Counted from the first letter of the stretch, positions 24,778 to 33,554 are shown. The stretch: DNA of 64,000 bases from Planobispora rosea (GCF_014648175.1 NZ_BMQP01000011.1:62001-126000), one strand, 5' to 3'. Numbers and translations: made by a program. Notes: generated by a model from the letters alone, not told the origin.

Positions 24778-25734
24778 ATGAAGGTCTCACAGGGCGCCCC
24801 GGGCGCGAAGATCCTGGCCTTCGGCCATTACCAGCCCTCCAACGTGGTCACCAACGACGATCTGTCGAAGACCATGGAGACCAGCGACGAGTGGATCCGC
24901 ACCCGGGTCGGCATCCAGGAGCGCCGGATCGCCTCACCCGGCGAGTCCGAGATCGACCTGGCCGTGCAGGGCGGCGGCAAGGCCATCGCGGCGAGCGGGC
25001 TGTCGGCCGCGGACATCGACCTGGTGATCGTGGCCACGTGCACCCTGGAGACGCAGATCCCGAACGCGGCCGGCCGGGTGGCCGCCCGGCTCGGCATCAA
25101 CGCCCCCGGCGCCTTCGACGTGAACACCGCCTGCTCCGGTTTCTGCTACGCGCTGGCGGTCGCCAACGACGCGATCCGGGCGGGATCCGCCACGAACGTG
25201 CTGGTCGTCGGCGTGGAGAAGTTCTCACCCTGGATCGACTGGACCGACCGGGCCACCGCGGTGATCTTCGCGGACGGCGCGGGCGCCGCGGTCGTCGGCC
25301 CGTCCGACACCCCCGGCATCGGCCCGGTGGTGTGGGGCAGCGACGGCGACAAGTCCGACGCGATCATCGTCAGGGACCGCAACTCCTTCCTGCACCAGGA
25401 AGGCCAGACCGTGTTCCGCTGGGCTACGACGTCGCTTCACCCGGTGGCCAGGCAGGCGTGCGAGCGTGCCGGAGTGGATCCCGCCGATCTCGCGGCCTTC
25501 GTGCCCCACCAGGCCAACGTGCGCATCATCGAGGCCATCGCCCGAAAGATCGGTGCCGACAACGCCGTCGTCGCCAAGGACATCGTGCTGGCGGGCAACA
25601 CCTCCGCGGCCTCCATCCCGATGGCCCTGTCCCGGATGATCGAGCGCGGCGAGGTGTCCTCGGGCGGGCTCGCCCTGCTGCTGGGCTTCGGCGCCGGGCT
25701 GACCTACGCCGCCCAGGTCGTCGAGATCCCATAG
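24778..25734 (+). CDS. fabH: 3-oxoacyl-ACP synthase III
   Basis: A 318-residue condensing enzyme that starts fatty acid chains by joining an acyl-CoA to malonyl-ACP. The triad is complete: Cys119 in NTACSGF, His244 in FVPHQAN and Asn274 in AGNTSAA, and the C-terminus has LLGFGAGLTYA. In actinobacteria this enzyme prefers branched acyl-CoA starters, giving iso and anteiso acids; that is family knowledge, not read here. It is the second gene of the fab operon. Confidence 0.96.
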   Translation: MKVSQGAPGAKILAFGHYQPSNVVTNDDLSKTMETSDEWIRTRVGIQERRIASPGESEIDLAVQGGGKAIAASGLSAADIDLVIVATCTLETQIPNAAGRVAARLGINAPGAFDVNTACSGFCYALAVANDAIRAGSATNVLVVGVEKFSPWIDWTDRATAVIFADGAGAAVVGPSDTPGIGPVVWGSDGDKSDAIIVRDRNSFLHQEGQTVFRWATTSLHPVARQACERAGVDPADLAAFVPHQANVRIIEAIARKIGADNAVVAKDIVLAGNTSAASIPMALSRMIERGEVSSGGLALLLGFGAGLTYAAQVVEIP

Positions 25735-25870
25735 CTGCAGATCCCTGACGCCCAACCCCCTACAGACCTCACATTCCACAATATTTCGCGACATTCGAGA
25801 TCCTTTCCAAGGCTTGCGCGGTTCCGCCGCGCAGAACGAGAAGAAAACCGACCCAAGGAGAACAAGCGAC

Positions 25871-26110
25871 ATGGCCATGACCGAGCAGGAGATCCTCGCT
25901 GGTATCGGCAAGATCATCAACGAGATCACCGGCATCCCGGCCGCCGAGGTCACCCCGGAGAAGAACTTCGTGGACGACCTCGACATCGACTCGCTGTCCA
26001 TGGTCGAGATCGCCGTCGCCGCCCAGGACGAGTTCGGCGTCGAGATCCCCGACGACCAGCTCAAGCACCTGAAGACCGTCAAGGACGTCATCAACTTCAT
26101 CCAGAGCTGA
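25871..26110 (+). CDS. acpP: Acyl carrier protein
   Basis: A 79-residue acidic four-helix carrier. The phosphopantetheine attachment site is Ser41 in DLDIDSLSMVE. AAGGAG lies 8 bases before the ATG at 25871. It carries growing acyl chains between FabD, FabH and FabF. A 136-base gap with A+T-rich sequence precedes it and a 309-base gap with two hairpins follows, so its message may be made or kept in excess of its neighbours, as is usual for ACP. Confidence 0.97.
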   Translation: MAMTEQEILAGIGKIINEITGIPAAEVTPEKNFVDDLDIDSLSMVEIAVAAQDEFGVEIPDDQLKHLKTVKDVINFIQS

Positions 26111-26419
26111 GGGACACCCTGTGAATCCTCCCTGCCGCGGTCGCCCGGACGGCGCCTCGCCGCGGCGAGGATTCGCAGGACACCCCCCGGTCTCCGTCCG
26201 GGAACGGGACGCGGCCCGCGGATCCCCACCCCGTGGCGGGGATCCGCCCACGACCCGCCGACGACCCCCCGGTGGCGCCGTTTCTCCCCGGCAGGCGGCG
26301 CCGTACGGCCTCCGCACCTCGCCGCCCGAGGACGCCGGGGACACGACCGGGGACGCCATCCGGCGACGACAGGTCCCGGAGACCCCGCACCGACCCGCGA
26401 AATCCAAGGAGTGCAGAAC
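26111..26419 (+). other. Intergenic region acpP-fabF with two hairpins
   Basis: No gene is seen in these 309 bases. Hairpin one (26123-26174) has arms GAATCCTC and GCCGCGG with a 3-base bulge and a 19-base loop. Hairpin two (26218-26247) has perfect 10-bp arms GCGGATCCCC. The 30 bases at 26137-26166 recur inverted at 54655-54684. The hairpins may stabilise the acpP message or lower read-through into fabF. Confidence 0.7.
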
Positions 26420-27652
26420 GTGAGTACAGACCGGGCACGTGTCGTCGTCACCGGGTTCGGCGCGACGACGCCCCTCGGTGGGGACGCCGCCTCGACCTGG
26501 TCGGCCCTCCTCGCCGGTCAGTCCGGGGTCCGCACGCTCACCGAAGACTGGATCGACTCGGTCCCGGTGAAGTTCGCCGCCACGGCGGCCGTGGACCCGA
26601 CCGAGGTGCTGCCCCGGCCGGAGGCGCGGCGGCTGGACCGGGCCGAGCAGCTCGCGCTGGTCGCGGCCCGTGAGGCCTGGGCACACGCCGGGATCGAGAA
26701 GGTCGACGCCGAACGGCTCGGTGTCGTGGTGGGCAGCGGGATCGGCGGAATCACGACGATCCTGTCGGCCTACGACACCTTCAAGGAGAAGGGCTGGCAG
26801 CGGCTCTCGCCGTTCACCGTCCCGATGCTGATGCCGAACGGCCCGGCGGGCTGGATCGGCATCGAGATCGGGGCGCGGGCCGGCGTGCACGCGACCGTCA
26901 GCGCCTGCGCGACCGGCGCGGAGTCGATCGGCTACGCCATCGAGATGATCCGCTCGGGCCGGGCCGACGTGGTCGTGGCCGGCGGCACCGAGGCCGCCAT
27001 CCACCCGCTGAACATCGGCTCCTTCGCCGCGATGCGCGCCATGTCCACCCGGAACGACGACCCGCAGGGCGCCTCCCGGCCGTGGGACCGGGCGCGTGAC
27101 GGATTCGTGCTCGGCGAGGGCGCCGGCATCCTCGTGCTGGAGTCGGAGGAGCACGCCCGCGCCCGGGGCGCCACGATCTACGCGGTGGCCGCCGGCGTCG
27201 GCTACTCGGCCGACGCCCACCACATCGCCCAGCCCGAGCCGACCGGCGCCGGCGTCATGCTGGCCATGCGCCGCGCCCTGGAGAACTCCGGCCTCACCGG
27301 CCAGGACGTCAAGCACGTGAACGCGCACGCCACCTCCACCCCCGCGGGCGACGTGGTGGAGACCATCGCGATCAATGAGATCATCGGCGGCCACCCGCTG
27401 GTGACCGCCACCAAGTCGATGACCGGCCATCTGCTCGGCGGGGCCGGGGGCATCGAGTCGGTTTTCACCGTCCTGGCATTGCACGAGCGGATCGCCCCTG
27501 CAACGATCAACGTGGACGACCCCGACGACGGCATCGAGGTGGAGCTCGTGCTCGGCGCCCCGCGCCCGCTGCCGGACGGCCAGATCGCGGCGATCAACAA
27601 CTCCTTCGGGTTCGGCGGACACGACGTCGCCGTGGCCTTCACCAGCGTCTGA
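26420..27652 (+). CDS. fabF: 3-oxoacyl-ACP synthase II
   Basis: A 410-residue condensing enzyme for chain elongation. It has the Cys-His-His triad: Cys163 in VSACATGAE, His in NAHATSTPAGD and His in MTGHLLGGAGG, and ends INNSFGFGGHD. The GTG at 26420 was chosen because AAGGAG lies 7 bases upstream; the GTG at 26411 overlaps that site. The next gene starts 12 bases after its stop. Confidence 0.96.
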   Translation: MSTDRARVVVTGFGATTPLGGDAASTWSALLAGQSGVRTLTEDWIDSVPVKFAATAAVDPTEVLPRPEARRLDRAEQLALVAAREAWAHAGIEKVDAERLGVVVGSGIGGITTILSAYDTFKEKGWQRLSPFTVPMLMPNGPAGWIGIEIGARAGVHATVSACATGAESIGYAIEMIRSGRADVVVAGGTEAAIHPLNIGSFAAMRAMSTRNDDPQGASRPWDRARDGFVLGEGAGILVLESEEHARARGATIYAVAAGVGYSADAHHIAQPEPTGAGVMLAMRRALENSGLTGQDVKHVNAHATSTPAGDVVETIAINEIIGGHPLVTATKSMTGHLLGGAGGIESVFTVLALHERIAPATINVDDPDDGIEVELVLGAPRPLPDGQIAAINNSFGFGGHDVAVAFTSV

Positions 27653-27664
27653 CAGGAGCTCCGT

Positions 27665-29086
27665 ATGACCGTGCTCGACAACAGGGTGGTGACCGAGCCC
27701 TCCGACCAGGAGGCCGCTGATCCCCGGGATCCCCAGGTCCGCCTGGCGTCCCTCCTCGACGAGGGGTCGATCCGGCTGATCACTCCGCAGGACCGCAGCG
27801 GCGTGCTCGCCGCGATGGGCCGTGTGGAGGGCGTGCCGGTCGTGGTGTTCTGCAGCGACGCCCGCGTCCAGGGCGGCGCGATGGGCAGCGAGGGCTGCGA
27901 GCACATCGTGCACGCCTACGACGTCGCGGTCCGCGAACGGGTGCCGGTCATCGGCGTGTGGCACTCCGGCGGAGCCCGTCTCGCCGAGGGCGTGGAGTCC
28001 CTGCACGCGGTGGGCCGCGTGTTCGCCGCGATGACCCGCGCCTCCGGCGTGGTGCCGCAGCTGTCGGTGGTGGTCGGCCCCGCGGCCGGCGGCGCCGCCT
28101 ACGGCCCGGCCCTGACCGACATCGTGATCCTCGCCGACGAGGGCCGGATCTTCGTCACCGGGCCCGACGTGGTCCGCAGCGTCACCGGCGAGCAGATCGA
28201 CATGGCGGCGCTCGGCGGCCCGGAGCCGCACAGCAAGCGCAGCGGTGTCGTGCACGTGGTCGCCAAGACCGAGACCGACGCCTACCTCCAGGCCCGCCGC
28301 CTGGCCGTGCTCCTGGGCCACCAGGGCCGCATCCGCACCGAGGTCGACGAGGTCGACTTCTCCGACCTGCTCCCGGAGAGCGCCCGCCGCGCCTACGACG
28401 TCAAGCCCCTGGTCAAGGGATTGCTCGACGAGCCGGGTGTGGAGCTGCACCCCAAGTGGGCGCCGAACGTCGTCACCACGCTGGGCCGGCTCGGGGGCCG
28501 GACCGTCGGGGTGATCGCCAACAACCCGATGCGCCTGGGCGGTTGCCTGGACGCGGCCTCCGCCGAGAAGGCCGCCCGGTTCGTCCGGATGTGTGATGCC
28601 TTTGGTGTTCCGCTGGTCGTCCTGGTGGACGTCCCGGGCTACCTGCCGGGCGTCGGCCAGGAGCACGACGGCGTCGTCCGGCGCGGAGCCAAACTGCTGC
28701 ACGCCTTCGCCGAGGCCTCGGTGCCGCGGGTCACGCTGGTGACGCGCAAGGCGTACGGCGGCGCCTACATCGCGATGAACTCCCGCTCCCTGGGCGCGAC
28801 CAAGGTCTTCGCCTGGCCGACCGCCCAGATCGCGGTCATGGGCGCGGTCGCCGCGGTCCGCATCCTCAAGCGCCGCGAGCTGGCCGCGGCCCCGGAGGAG
28901 GAGCGCGCCGCCCTGGAGACCAAGCTCGCCGAGGAGCACGAGGTCCTCGCCGGCGGCCTCGACCGGGCCATCGAGCTCGGCGTGGTCGACGAGGTGATCA
29001 AGCCCGAGGAGACCCGGGGGGCCATCGCCCGGCTCCTGGCGCAGGCCACCCCGGCTCGCGGCGCCCACGGCAACATCCCTCTCTGA
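27665..29086 (+). CDS. accD: Acyl-CoA carboxylase carboxyltransferase (AccD6-like)
   Basis: A 473-residue carboxyltransferase that moves CO2 from biotin to acetyl- or propionyl-CoA, giving malonyl-CoA for the genes before it. The crotonase-like halves show VFCSDARVQGGAMGSEGC, GVWHSGGARLAEGVESLH, PAAGGAAYGPALTD with its oxyanion glycines, and in the C-terminal half DVPGYLPGVGQEHDGVVR and KAYGGAYIAMNS. Length and place at the end of the fab operon are those of mycobacterial AccD6. The biotin-bearing alpha subunit is not in the window. A strong terminator follows. Confidence 0.93.
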   Translation: MTVLDNRVVTEPSDQEAADPRDPQVRLASLLDEGSIRLITPQDRSGVLAAMGRVEGVPVVVFCSDARVQGGAMGSEGCEHIVHAYDVAVRERVPVIGVWHSGGARLAEGVESLHAVGRVFAAMTRASGVVPQLSVVVGPAAGGAAYGPALTDIVILADEGRIFVTGPDVVRSVTGEQIDMAALGGPEPHSKRSGVVHVVAKTETDAYLQARRLAVLLGHQGRIRTEVDEVDFSDLLPESARRAYDVKPLVKGLLDEPGVELHPKWAPNVVTTLGRLGGRTVGVIANNPMRLGGCLDAASAEKAARFVRMCDAFGVPLVVLVDVPGYLPGVGQEHDGVVRRGAKLLHAFAEASVPRVTLVTRKAYGGAYIAMNSRSLGATKVFAWPTAQIAVMGAVAAVRILKRRELAAAPEEERAALETKLAEEHEVLAGGLDRAIELGVVDEVIKPEETRGAIARLLAQATPARGAHGNIPL

Positions 29087-29131
29087 GCCGCCCCGCCGCC
29101 CGCTCGGCCGGGCTCATCGGCACCCATCGAG

Positions 29132-29166
29132 GACCGCCCCGCACGGGAGTTCCGTGCGGGGCGGTC
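29132..29166 (+). terminator. Terminator of the fab operon
   Basis: GACCGCCCCGCACGG and its exact complement (15 bp) enclose a 5-base loop, 45 bases beyond the accD stop. Confidence 0.85.
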
Positions 29167-29301
29167 GTCGTCTGCGGGGCGCCGGGCTCCACGGGCCGGG
29201 GAAGCCGGCGGGCGCGGGTGCCGTACCGGGAAGGCGTCGGAGGCGTCGGGAGACTTCGGGAGGCTCCGAAAGGCGCTGCCGCCGGGAGGGGGCGGAAGGG
29301 C

Positions 29302-29796
29302 TCAGACGGCGGCGTGCAGCCAGCGGACCGGCGCCCCCTCGCCCGCGTAACGGAACGATTCAAGCTCCTCATCCCACTGCCGGCCCAGCATCCGGTCCAG
29401 CTCTTCCTCCAGCACCACTCTGCCCTGGCGTGCCAGCAGCATGGCCGAACGCAACCGGTCCTCAGGGATCATGATGTCACCGTTGGCCCCGATCACCGCC
29501 GTGAAGGCGCCCAGGGCCGGGGTGTAGGCGTGGCGGGACCCGTCGGCCTCGGGGGAGGCGTCCTCGGTCACTTCGAAGCGGATGCGTTGCCAGCCCATCA
29601 ACGATGAGGTGATGGCCGCGGCGGTCCCCGGCCTGCCCTGCCATTCGGCCTGTGCGCGCACATGACCGGGCGCGGCGGGCTGGGGCGTCCACGTCAGGTC
29701 TACAGGCACGCCAAGGACGCCCGCGACCGCCCATTCAATATGAGGGCACAGCGCGGGCTGAGCCGAGTGGACGTAAAGCACGCCACGAGCAGACAC
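29302..29796 (-). CDS. DUF3145 family protein
   Basis: A 164-residue protein of a family restricted to actinobacteria and often found behind the fab/acc genes. It begins GVLYVHSAQPALCPHIEWAV and contains WQRIRFEVTEDASPEADG and GDIMIPEDRLRSAM, ending with WDEELESFRYAGEGAPVRWL. No function is known. The GTG at 29796 has GGGAGG upstream and gives the usual length; an in-frame ATG at 29856 lacks this. Confidence 0.9.
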   Translation of the reverse strand: MSARGVLYVHSAQPALCPHIEWAVAGVLGVPVDLTWTPQPAAPGHVRAQAEWQGRPGTAAAITSSLMGWQRIRFEVTEDASPEADGSRHAYTPALGAFTAVIGANGDIMIPEDRLRSAMLLARQGRVVLEEELDRMLGRQWDEELESFRYAGEGAPVRWLHAAV

Positions 29797-30161
29797 CGGA
29801 CCTCCCGTTTCGTACGAGGTGCGCCTTCCCCAACGGCCTCGTCCGCGGATGATCACAAGTGACTGTAGGAGAGACTACCGTCGGTTGTGACATCACACCA
29901 GAGGGCGGTCATACCAAGATGGCGCTTCCCGTGCGCGCACCGGACGGGCGGACCTGGATTTCACCATCCCATCCCGGGAACGTCGTGCGGTTTTAAGTTT
30001 TGTTCGATCAGCTTCTCGAACGGAAGGTAAAACTCAGAATCTCACCACGTGCACTGCGCCGCAGCACGTCACAACGGGCGCAGGTGCTCGATCGTGGCGC
30101 GTCGGGGCGAGCCGCCGTCCGTGCCGCCTCCGGCGGCTCTGCCGGAGGCGGCGGGATCGCA
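29797..30161. other. Intergenic region DUF3145-ridA
   Basis: No gene is seen. The left 90 bases likely hold the promoter of the DUF3145 gene. Around 29990-30045 the sequence is A+T-richer, with an inverted GTTCGA/TCGAAC pair and ACGTGC/GCACGT (30047-30069). The right end holds the ridA terminator. Confidence 0.5.
30123..30152 (-). terminator. Hairpin behind the RidA gene
   Basis: GCCGCCTCCGGC and its exact complement, 12 bp, enclose a 6-base loop, 9 bases beyond the stop of the RidA gene on the minus strand. Confidence 0.75.
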
Positions 30162-30563
30162 TCAGGCGACGGCGGTCCCCTCAAGCTCGACCATCAGGCC
30201 GGGGATCGCCAGCCGTGTCACTCCGAGCATCGTGGTGGACGGCGCCACCCCGGCGGCGCCCAGCCGCGACGCCAGCACGCCGTAGTGCTCGAAGAGCCGG
30301 TCGACGTCGGTGGTGTAGACGTTGAGCCGGACGAGGCTCGCCAGGGACATGCCGGCCTCGCCGAGCACGGCCTCCAGGTTGTCGAGGCTCAACGCCAGCT
30401 GCGCCGCCATGTCATCGGCGTGCTGGGGCTTGCCGTCGCCGCTCATCGCGGTCTGCCCGGAGCAGTACAGGGTCCGGGTGTGTCCGGAGACGACCTCGCC
30501 CTGGTTGTAGCCCAGCTCCACCGACCAGGGCCACGGGTTGACCGCCGTCCGCTCCATCGTCAT
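30162..30563 (-). CDS. RidA-family protein (YjgF/YER057c/UK114)
   Basis: A 133-residue single-domain enzyme of the Rid superfamily. Family features include YNQGEVVSGHTRTLYCSGQT, SLDNLEAVLGEAG and NVYTTDVDRLFE. RidA proteins hydrolyse reactive enamines or imines. The usual C-terminal arginine (in motifs like AxVELEGTA the preceding RLAIPGLMVELEG has no Arg at the classical IPKRLxVEIE place) is not clear, so it may be a Rid subgroup without deaminase activity. Divergent from a WYL regulator with an operator between. Confidence 0.88.
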   Translation of the reverse strand: MTMERTAVNPWPWSVELGYNQGEVVSGHTRTLYCSGQTAMSGDGKPQHADDMAAQLALSLDNLEAVLGEAGMSLASLVRLNVYTTDVDRLFEHYGVLASRLGAAGVAPSTTMLGVTRLAIPGLMVELEGTAVA

Positions 30564-30654
30564 ATCAGCTCCATTCGATTCACCGGCGTCGCGTACGCCG
30601 GCCGGTCCGGTAACCGCCGTCTCTCCGGCGGCATTGATCAGCCTCCCGGCAAAT

Positions 30655-30673
30655 CACGACATCCTGTGTCGTG
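30655..30673. promoter_or_regulatory. CACGACA-TGTCGTG operator between RidA and WYL genes
   Basis: A perfect 7-bp inverted repeat with a 5-base spacer lies 21 bases before the WYL regulator start and about 90 bases before the RidA start, fitting autoregulation and control of both genes. Confidence 0.65.
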
Positions 30674-30693
30674 TATCTCGATAGAGTTTTCGC

Positions 30694-31668
30694 ATGCGCG
30701 CCGACCGTCTGGTCTCACTGGTGCTGCTGCTGCGACGGCACGGCCGGCTGTCCGCGACCGCGCTGGCCCGCGAGCTGGAGGTGTCCACCCGCACCGTGCT
30801 GCGCGACATCGAGGCGCTGTCCGCGGCCGGCGTCCCGGTCTACGCCGAACGCGGCCGGCACGGCGGTTTCGCGTTGCTGCCCGGTTTCCGGACCGAGCTC
30901 ACCGGGCTGAACCGCGACGAGGCCCTCGCGCTGCTGGTCGCCGGATCACGGCGCGGCGCGCAGGCGTTCGGTCTCGGCTCCGCTCTCGCCTCGGCGATGC
31001 TCAAGGTGGTCGACGCGCTGCCCGAGAGCTATCGCGGCACCGCGGCCGGCGCGGCCGAGCGACTGCTCATCGACCCGGAGACCGACCTGCTGTCACGACG
31101 GCTGGCCGCCGAGGAGGCGCCCGACGCCATAGTGGCCGAGGTCCTGCGCGCGGTGGTCGCCGGACACAGGCTGCGCATCCACTACGCGGCCGCGGGCCAG
31201 AGCCCGCAGTGGCGCACGGTGGACCCGATCGGCCTGGTCACCGTACGCGACCGGGGCTACCTGCTGGCCACGAGGTCCGGCGCGGACCGCACCTACCGGC
31301 TGTCCCGGATCCTGGCCGCCGAGGAGCTCGCCGAACCCGCGCAGCGACCGGACCGGGTCGATCTGGACCGGGCCTGGCAGGAGCGCAGCACGCGGTTCCG
31401 GACCGGCGGCGAGCAGGTCGCCGTACTGGTAAGGGTGGCCCCGGCGCGACGAGAGGACCTGGTGGGCACCGCGCTGGCCGTCCGCGCCGAAGAGGCCGAC
31501 CCGGACGGCCGGCTCCGGATGGAGGTGACCTTCCAGGACCCCAGGCACGCCGAGTGGGCGCTGTGGCAGCTCGGCACGGACGCCGAAGCCCTGACCCCGC
31601 AGTGGTTGCGCACCGCCCTGCGCGACCGCGCCACCGCGATCGCCACCCGCTACGGGATGCCGCCCTGA
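30694..31668 (+). CDS. WYL-domain transcriptional regulator
   Basis: A 324-residue regulator. The N-terminal HTH_11 reads RLSATALARELEVSTRTVLRDIEAL followed by the wing AGVPVYAERGRHGGFALLPG. The WYL domain lies at about 140-215 (RIHYAAAGQSPQWRTVDPIG, LLATRSGADRTYRLSRI), and a WCX-like C-terminal extension follows. It is larger than the other WYL regulator in this window by this extension. It probably controls the divergent RidA gene. Confidence 0.9.
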   Translation: MRADRLVSLVLLLRRHGRLSATALARELEVSTRTVLRDIEALSAAGVPVYAERGRHGGFALLPGFRTELTGLNRDEALALLVAGSRRGAQAFGLGSALASAMLKVVDALPESYRGTAAGAAERLLIDPETDLLSRRLAAEEAPDAIVAEVLRAVVAGHRLRIHYAAAGQSPQWRTVDPIGLVTVRDRGYLLATRSGADRTYRLSRILAAEELAEPAQRPDRVDLDRAWQERSTRFRTGGEQVAVLVRVAPARREDLVGTALAVRAEEADPDGRLRMEVTFQDPRHAEWALWQLGTDAEALTPQWLRTALRDRATAIATRYGMPP

Positions 31669-31839
31669 GATACGGAGATCGGCGCCGGGACGCCGCGACC
31701 CCGGCCGTGCCTCCACGCGCGTCCCCGGCCGTGTCCCCAGACGGACGTGGCGGAAATCCGGAAGTTCCGCGTCCCCCGTCATCCGTATGCGGCATCGTTC
31801 GGAAAGAAAAATCTCAACGAGCACCGGACCGGAGGACAC

Positions 31840-32892
31840 ATGGACGCCGACATCGAACGGGTCCAGCCCATTCCGGGCTCGCCCGCTCTGATCAGGCCGG
31901 GTCAGCTGCTGACCGACGCCTCCGGGGCGCAGGCCGCGTCCCGCTGGGCCGCCGCGGTGACCGAGGCCGACGGTGTCTTCCGCTTACGGCTCTCGCCCGG
32001 CGTGGACGTCTGCGACCTGGTGATCACGCTCCGGGACCGGGGCCACCGGGCCTCCGCCAACCACGTCCTGCGGGGCCAGCCTCTCTTCTTCGGAGGCCCC
32101 GCCTCCCGGCCCTTCCCGGCCGATCCGATCCCCGCACCGCCGGCCGGTGAGGGCCACGTGACCGTGGCGGTGCCCGACACCGGCGTGGCCGCGCACCCGT
32201 GGTGGCGGGAGAGCCCCTGGTTCCGGGGAGGCGGTCACGACGCGCCGGAGTCCCCGGACTCCGACGGCGACGGCGAGCTGGACGCCCAGGCGGGGCACGG
32301 CACGTTCATCGCCGGGCTGGTCCTGCGCTCGGCCCCGGGCGCGCGACTGCGCCCGATCCGGGTACTGGACGGCCACGGCATCGGGGACGAGGCCGGTCTG
32401 CTGCGGATCCTCGCCCGGATGCGGGACTCCCCACCGCAGGTGCTCAACCTCTCCTTCGGCGGCCACACCTTCGACGACCTTCCCTCTCCCCTGGTACGGA
32501 CGGCGGTGGAGGAGCTGACCGGCACGGCGGTGGTCGCCTGCGCGGGCAACACCGCCTCGGACCGCCCCTTCTGGCCGGCGGCGCTCCCCGGAGTGATCGC
32601 CGTCGGCGCCCTGGACGCCGCGGAGGAGGCCCGGGCACCGTTCTCGGCGTACGGCCCGTGGGTGGACGCCTGCGCGCGGGGGGAGTGGCTGTCCAGCACC
32701 TTCCTGGCGCACGGGGCCTTCCGCGGCTACGCGCGGTGGAGCGGGACCTCCTTCGCCGCCGCCGCGGTCAGCGGCGCGATCGCGGCGGCCGCCGCCACGA
32801 CGACGCCGCAGGAGGCGGTGGCCCGCGTGCTGGATCCGGAGCACGCCCGGCGGATCCCCGGGCTGGGAACCGTCGTGCCGATCCGACGGTAA
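31840..32892 (+). CDS. Cytoplasmic subtilisin-like (S8) peptidase of a CHAT cassette
   Basis: A 350-residue S8 serine peptidase with a complete catalytic set: Asp113 in AVPDTGVAAHP, His153 in AGHGTFIAGL, Asn237 in ACAGNT and Ser304 in SGTSFAAAAV. There is no signal peptide or membrane helix. Residues 1-100 form a separate domain with DVCDLVITLRDRGHRASANH, which looks like a prodomain or inhibitor-type beta-alpha fold. The ATG at 31840 has GGAGGAC before it; the frame upstream lacks such support. It is the first of four same-strand genes, followed after 61 bases by a sigma factor gene. The substrate is unknown; activity inside the cell is inferred. Confidence 0.9.
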   Translation: MDADIERVQPIPGSPALIRPGQLLTDASGAQAASRWAAAVTEADGVFRLRLSPGVDVCDLVITLRDRGHRASANHVLRGQPLFFGGPASRPFPADPIPAPPAGEGHVTVAVPDTGVAAHPWWRESPWFRGGGHDAPESPDSDGDGELDAQAGHGTFIAGLVLRSAPGARLRPIRVLDGHGIGDEAGLLRILARMRDSPPQVLNLSFGGHTFDDLPSPLVRTAVEELTGTAVVACAGNTASDRPFWPAALPGVIAVGALDAAEEARAPFSAYGPWVDACARGEWLSSTFLAHGAFRGYARWSGTSFAAAAVSGAIAAAAATTTPQEAVARVLDPEHARRIPGLGTVVPIRR

Positions 32893-32953
32893 AGTGTCAC
32901 CCAGAGTAATGCCATGGACACGGTGTGCACCTGATGTGATCATGGAGGACCGG

Positions 32954-33511
32954 GTGATCGACCGGCACACGATCGACGCCGTCCTGGCCGGCGACCAGGC
33001 GGCCTGGGACGCGATGGTCAAGCGGTTGAGCCCGCTCGTCTGGTCCGCGGTCCGCGCCTACGGCCTGGGCGCGGCGGACGCGGCCGACGCGGCGCAGGGG
33101 GCCTGGCTGCGGCTGGTCGAGCATCTGCCCGGCATCCGCGATCCCGAACGGATCGGCTCCTGGATGTTCACCACCGCCAGACGGGAGGCGTCGCTCCTGC
33201 GCAGGCGCAACCAGGACGAACGGCTGGTCCCCGAGCCGGTCGAACCGGACGACCGGGTCGACGCCGGGCACGCGCACGCCGACCCGGCGCTGGCCGTGCT
33301 GACCGCCGACGAGGGACGCCGCCTCTGGCGGACCGTCGAGAGCATGCACGAGCCCTGCCGGTCCCTGCTGCGCCTGATGGCGCAGGCCCCCGACGCGGGC
33401 GTGCGCCAGCTGGCCGGCCGTCTGGGCATGCCCACCGGCAGCTACGGTCCCACCCGGGGCCGCTGCCTCGACCGGCTCCGCGCCATGCTCGCCCCGGAGG
33501 GCATGCCGTGA
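32954..33511 (+). CDS. ECF-like sigma factor of the CHAT cassette
   Basis: A 185-residue sigma-70 family protein with region 2 (QAAWDAMVKRLSPLVWSAVR, DAAQGAWLRLVEHLPGIRDP, IGSWMFTTARREASLLRR) and region 4 (ESMHEPCRSLLRLMAQ, then the helix-turn-helix LAGRLGMPTGSYGPTRGR CLDRL). There is no extension such as SnoaL. GTG at 32954 follows GGAGGA; ATG at 32942 is the alternative. It should direct RNA polymerase to a small regulon. No classical anti-sigma zinc-finger gene is adjacent; instead the next gene encodes a small protein of unknown fold. Confidence 0.9.
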   Translation: MIDRHTIDAVLAGDQAAWDAMVKRLSPLVWSAVRAYGLGAADAADAAQGAWLRLVEHLPGIRDPERIGSWMFTTARREASLLRRRNQDERLVPEPVEPDDRVDAGHAHADPALAVLTADEGRRLWRTVESMHEPCRSLLRLMAQAPDAGVRQLAGRLGMPTGSYGPTRGRCLDRLRAMLAPEGMP

Positions 33512-33554
33512 CGCCATGCCCTCCCGACACCATGCCCGCTCCGGAGGCCGCCCC

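Noticed and set aside
25769..29068. 1099-codon minus-strand frame opposite acpP-fabF-accD
   Set aside because: Antisense to three recognised genes and a hairpin region; composition of a shadow frame.
30000..32150. 716-codon plus-strand frame over the WYL regulator and subtilase
   Set aside because: Offset frame through two recognised genes and intergenic sequence; Arg/Gly/Pro-rich shadow.
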